From: Liolophura sinensis
Taxonomy: Eukaryota; Mollusca; Polyplacophora; Chitonida; Chitonidae
Assembly (NCBI RefSeq): GCF_032854445.1
Contig: NC_088295.1
Span: forward strand, 28,447,385 to 28,511,384
Length of the DNA stretch: 64,000 bases
Direction of reading: 5' to 3'
A model generated the notes under the pieces. That model was not told the DNA's origin and did no database searches. It was given only the letters and a program-made list of their open reading frames with translations. This document shows, one piece after another, positions 63,382 to 64,000 of this stretch (positions within the stretch are counted from its first letter, which is position 1; the number at the start of each line of letters is the position of its first letter). Position numbers and translations under genes: made by a program.

Positions 63382-64000
63382 CTGAAAACAGATAGACACG
63401 TAACTGCTCCTTGATTATTGTTACTTCATTGTTTTAACCTCATACTAAAAAATTTTGCTTCTGCAATGGTGGTCGCCTTTGTGAATGGAGGGAACTTGAG
63501 TGCCCAGGGTACACCAGACCTTTGGTAAGCTACTTACGAAGTCTCCCACATGTGACACATGGTGCTGTCCACTGCTTATTGCTACCAAGGCATATTTTTC
63601 ACATTCTATCTTTCAACATGGGATATCTGTGAGTTATAAGACCAGTTCATGCTGGCTTCCTCTCCAACCACACATGGGAAGGTCTCCAGCAACCTGTGGA
63701 TGGTCGTGGGTTCCCCTCTGGCTTTGCCCGGTTTCTTCCCACCATAATGCTGGTTGTCGTATGAGTGAAATATTCTTGAGTACGGCATAAAACACCAATC
63801 AAGTAAATAAATCAATAAATCAACATGGGCCATTCACTTTAATAACAATGGCTTTTCCAAGGATGTCACAGCAGCTGTGTATTTGCACTTGTTTATATAT
63901 TAAACAGTTGTAGGATTGGTGTCTTACACAAGGCCTGCAGACTACTTCACTTTAATTTCAATTAATTTTAACAAAAGTCAAGTTTAAGGAGTGGATTAAA
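63382..64000 (-). other. Intron running off the right edge
   Basis: Non-coding sequence upstream of exon w1. Contains a plus-strand SINE (63647-63825). No further exon found before the window ends. Confidence 0.75.
63647..63825 (+). mobile_element. Molluscan SINE, head-truncated
   Basis: Plus-strand copy of the 26224 family: CATGCTGGCTTCCTCTCC, ATGGGAAGGTCTCCAGCAAC, TGGATGGTCGTGGGTTCC, CCACCATAATGCTGGTTGTC, GAAATATTCTTGAGTACGGC and an AAATAAATCAATAAATC tail. The tRNA-like head is not recognisable. Confidence 0.85.

Overview
This window is animal nuclear DNA. It is AT-rich, has many short exons with GT-AG introns, and carries tRNA-derived SINEs, a MITE family and many minisatellites. Two SINE families have 3' ends of a kind I associate with molluscs: one ends in 'gtgaaatattcttgagta...gtaaaacaccaat' plus an AAATAAAT tail, the other in 'gctaagtacgacgttaaa' plus a CACTCACT tail. 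A mollusc (gastropod or bivalve) is the most likely source. This is an inference from remembered repeat sequence, not a database match.

One gene dominates. It is a minus-strand VPS13-family gene (bridge-like lipid transfer protein, closest by eye to the VPS13A/VPS13C class). I could place 70 coding exons between 63381 (5'-most exon in the window) and 9205 (stop codon). Every exon is bounded by AG/GT, all split-codon phases match, and the exons sum to 8838 nt (2945 codons plus stop). The N-terminal chorein domain and first few hundred residues lie beyond 64000. In protein order the window encodes the rest of the repeating beta-groove lipid channel (w1-w35), a Ser/Asp-rich acidic stretch (w33-w35), a VAB (SHR-BD) region in which all six repeat-signature asparagines can be seen (w36-w53), the VPS13_C region (w54-w61), the ATG2_C-like helices (w62-w67) and a C-terminal PH-like domain (w67-w70). 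A candidate phospho-FFAT motif sits where human VPS13A has its VAP-binding FFAT.

Layout: 1-4290 has no recognisable gene. 4300-9204 is the 3' flank or 3' UTR, with a 43-bp minisatellite just after the stop codon and a SINE supplying the first AATAAA. 9205-63381 is the VPS13 gene. 63382-64000 is its next intron, ending in a SINE. Introns hold at least eight tandem arrays. Two of them contain copies of the gene's own 3' splice sites: a 57-bp array of 17 units whose open frame is continuous with the next exon, and a 129-bp array that repeats the 5' part of an exon with its acceptor. I found no second protein-coding gene, RNA gene, CRISPR array or virus.
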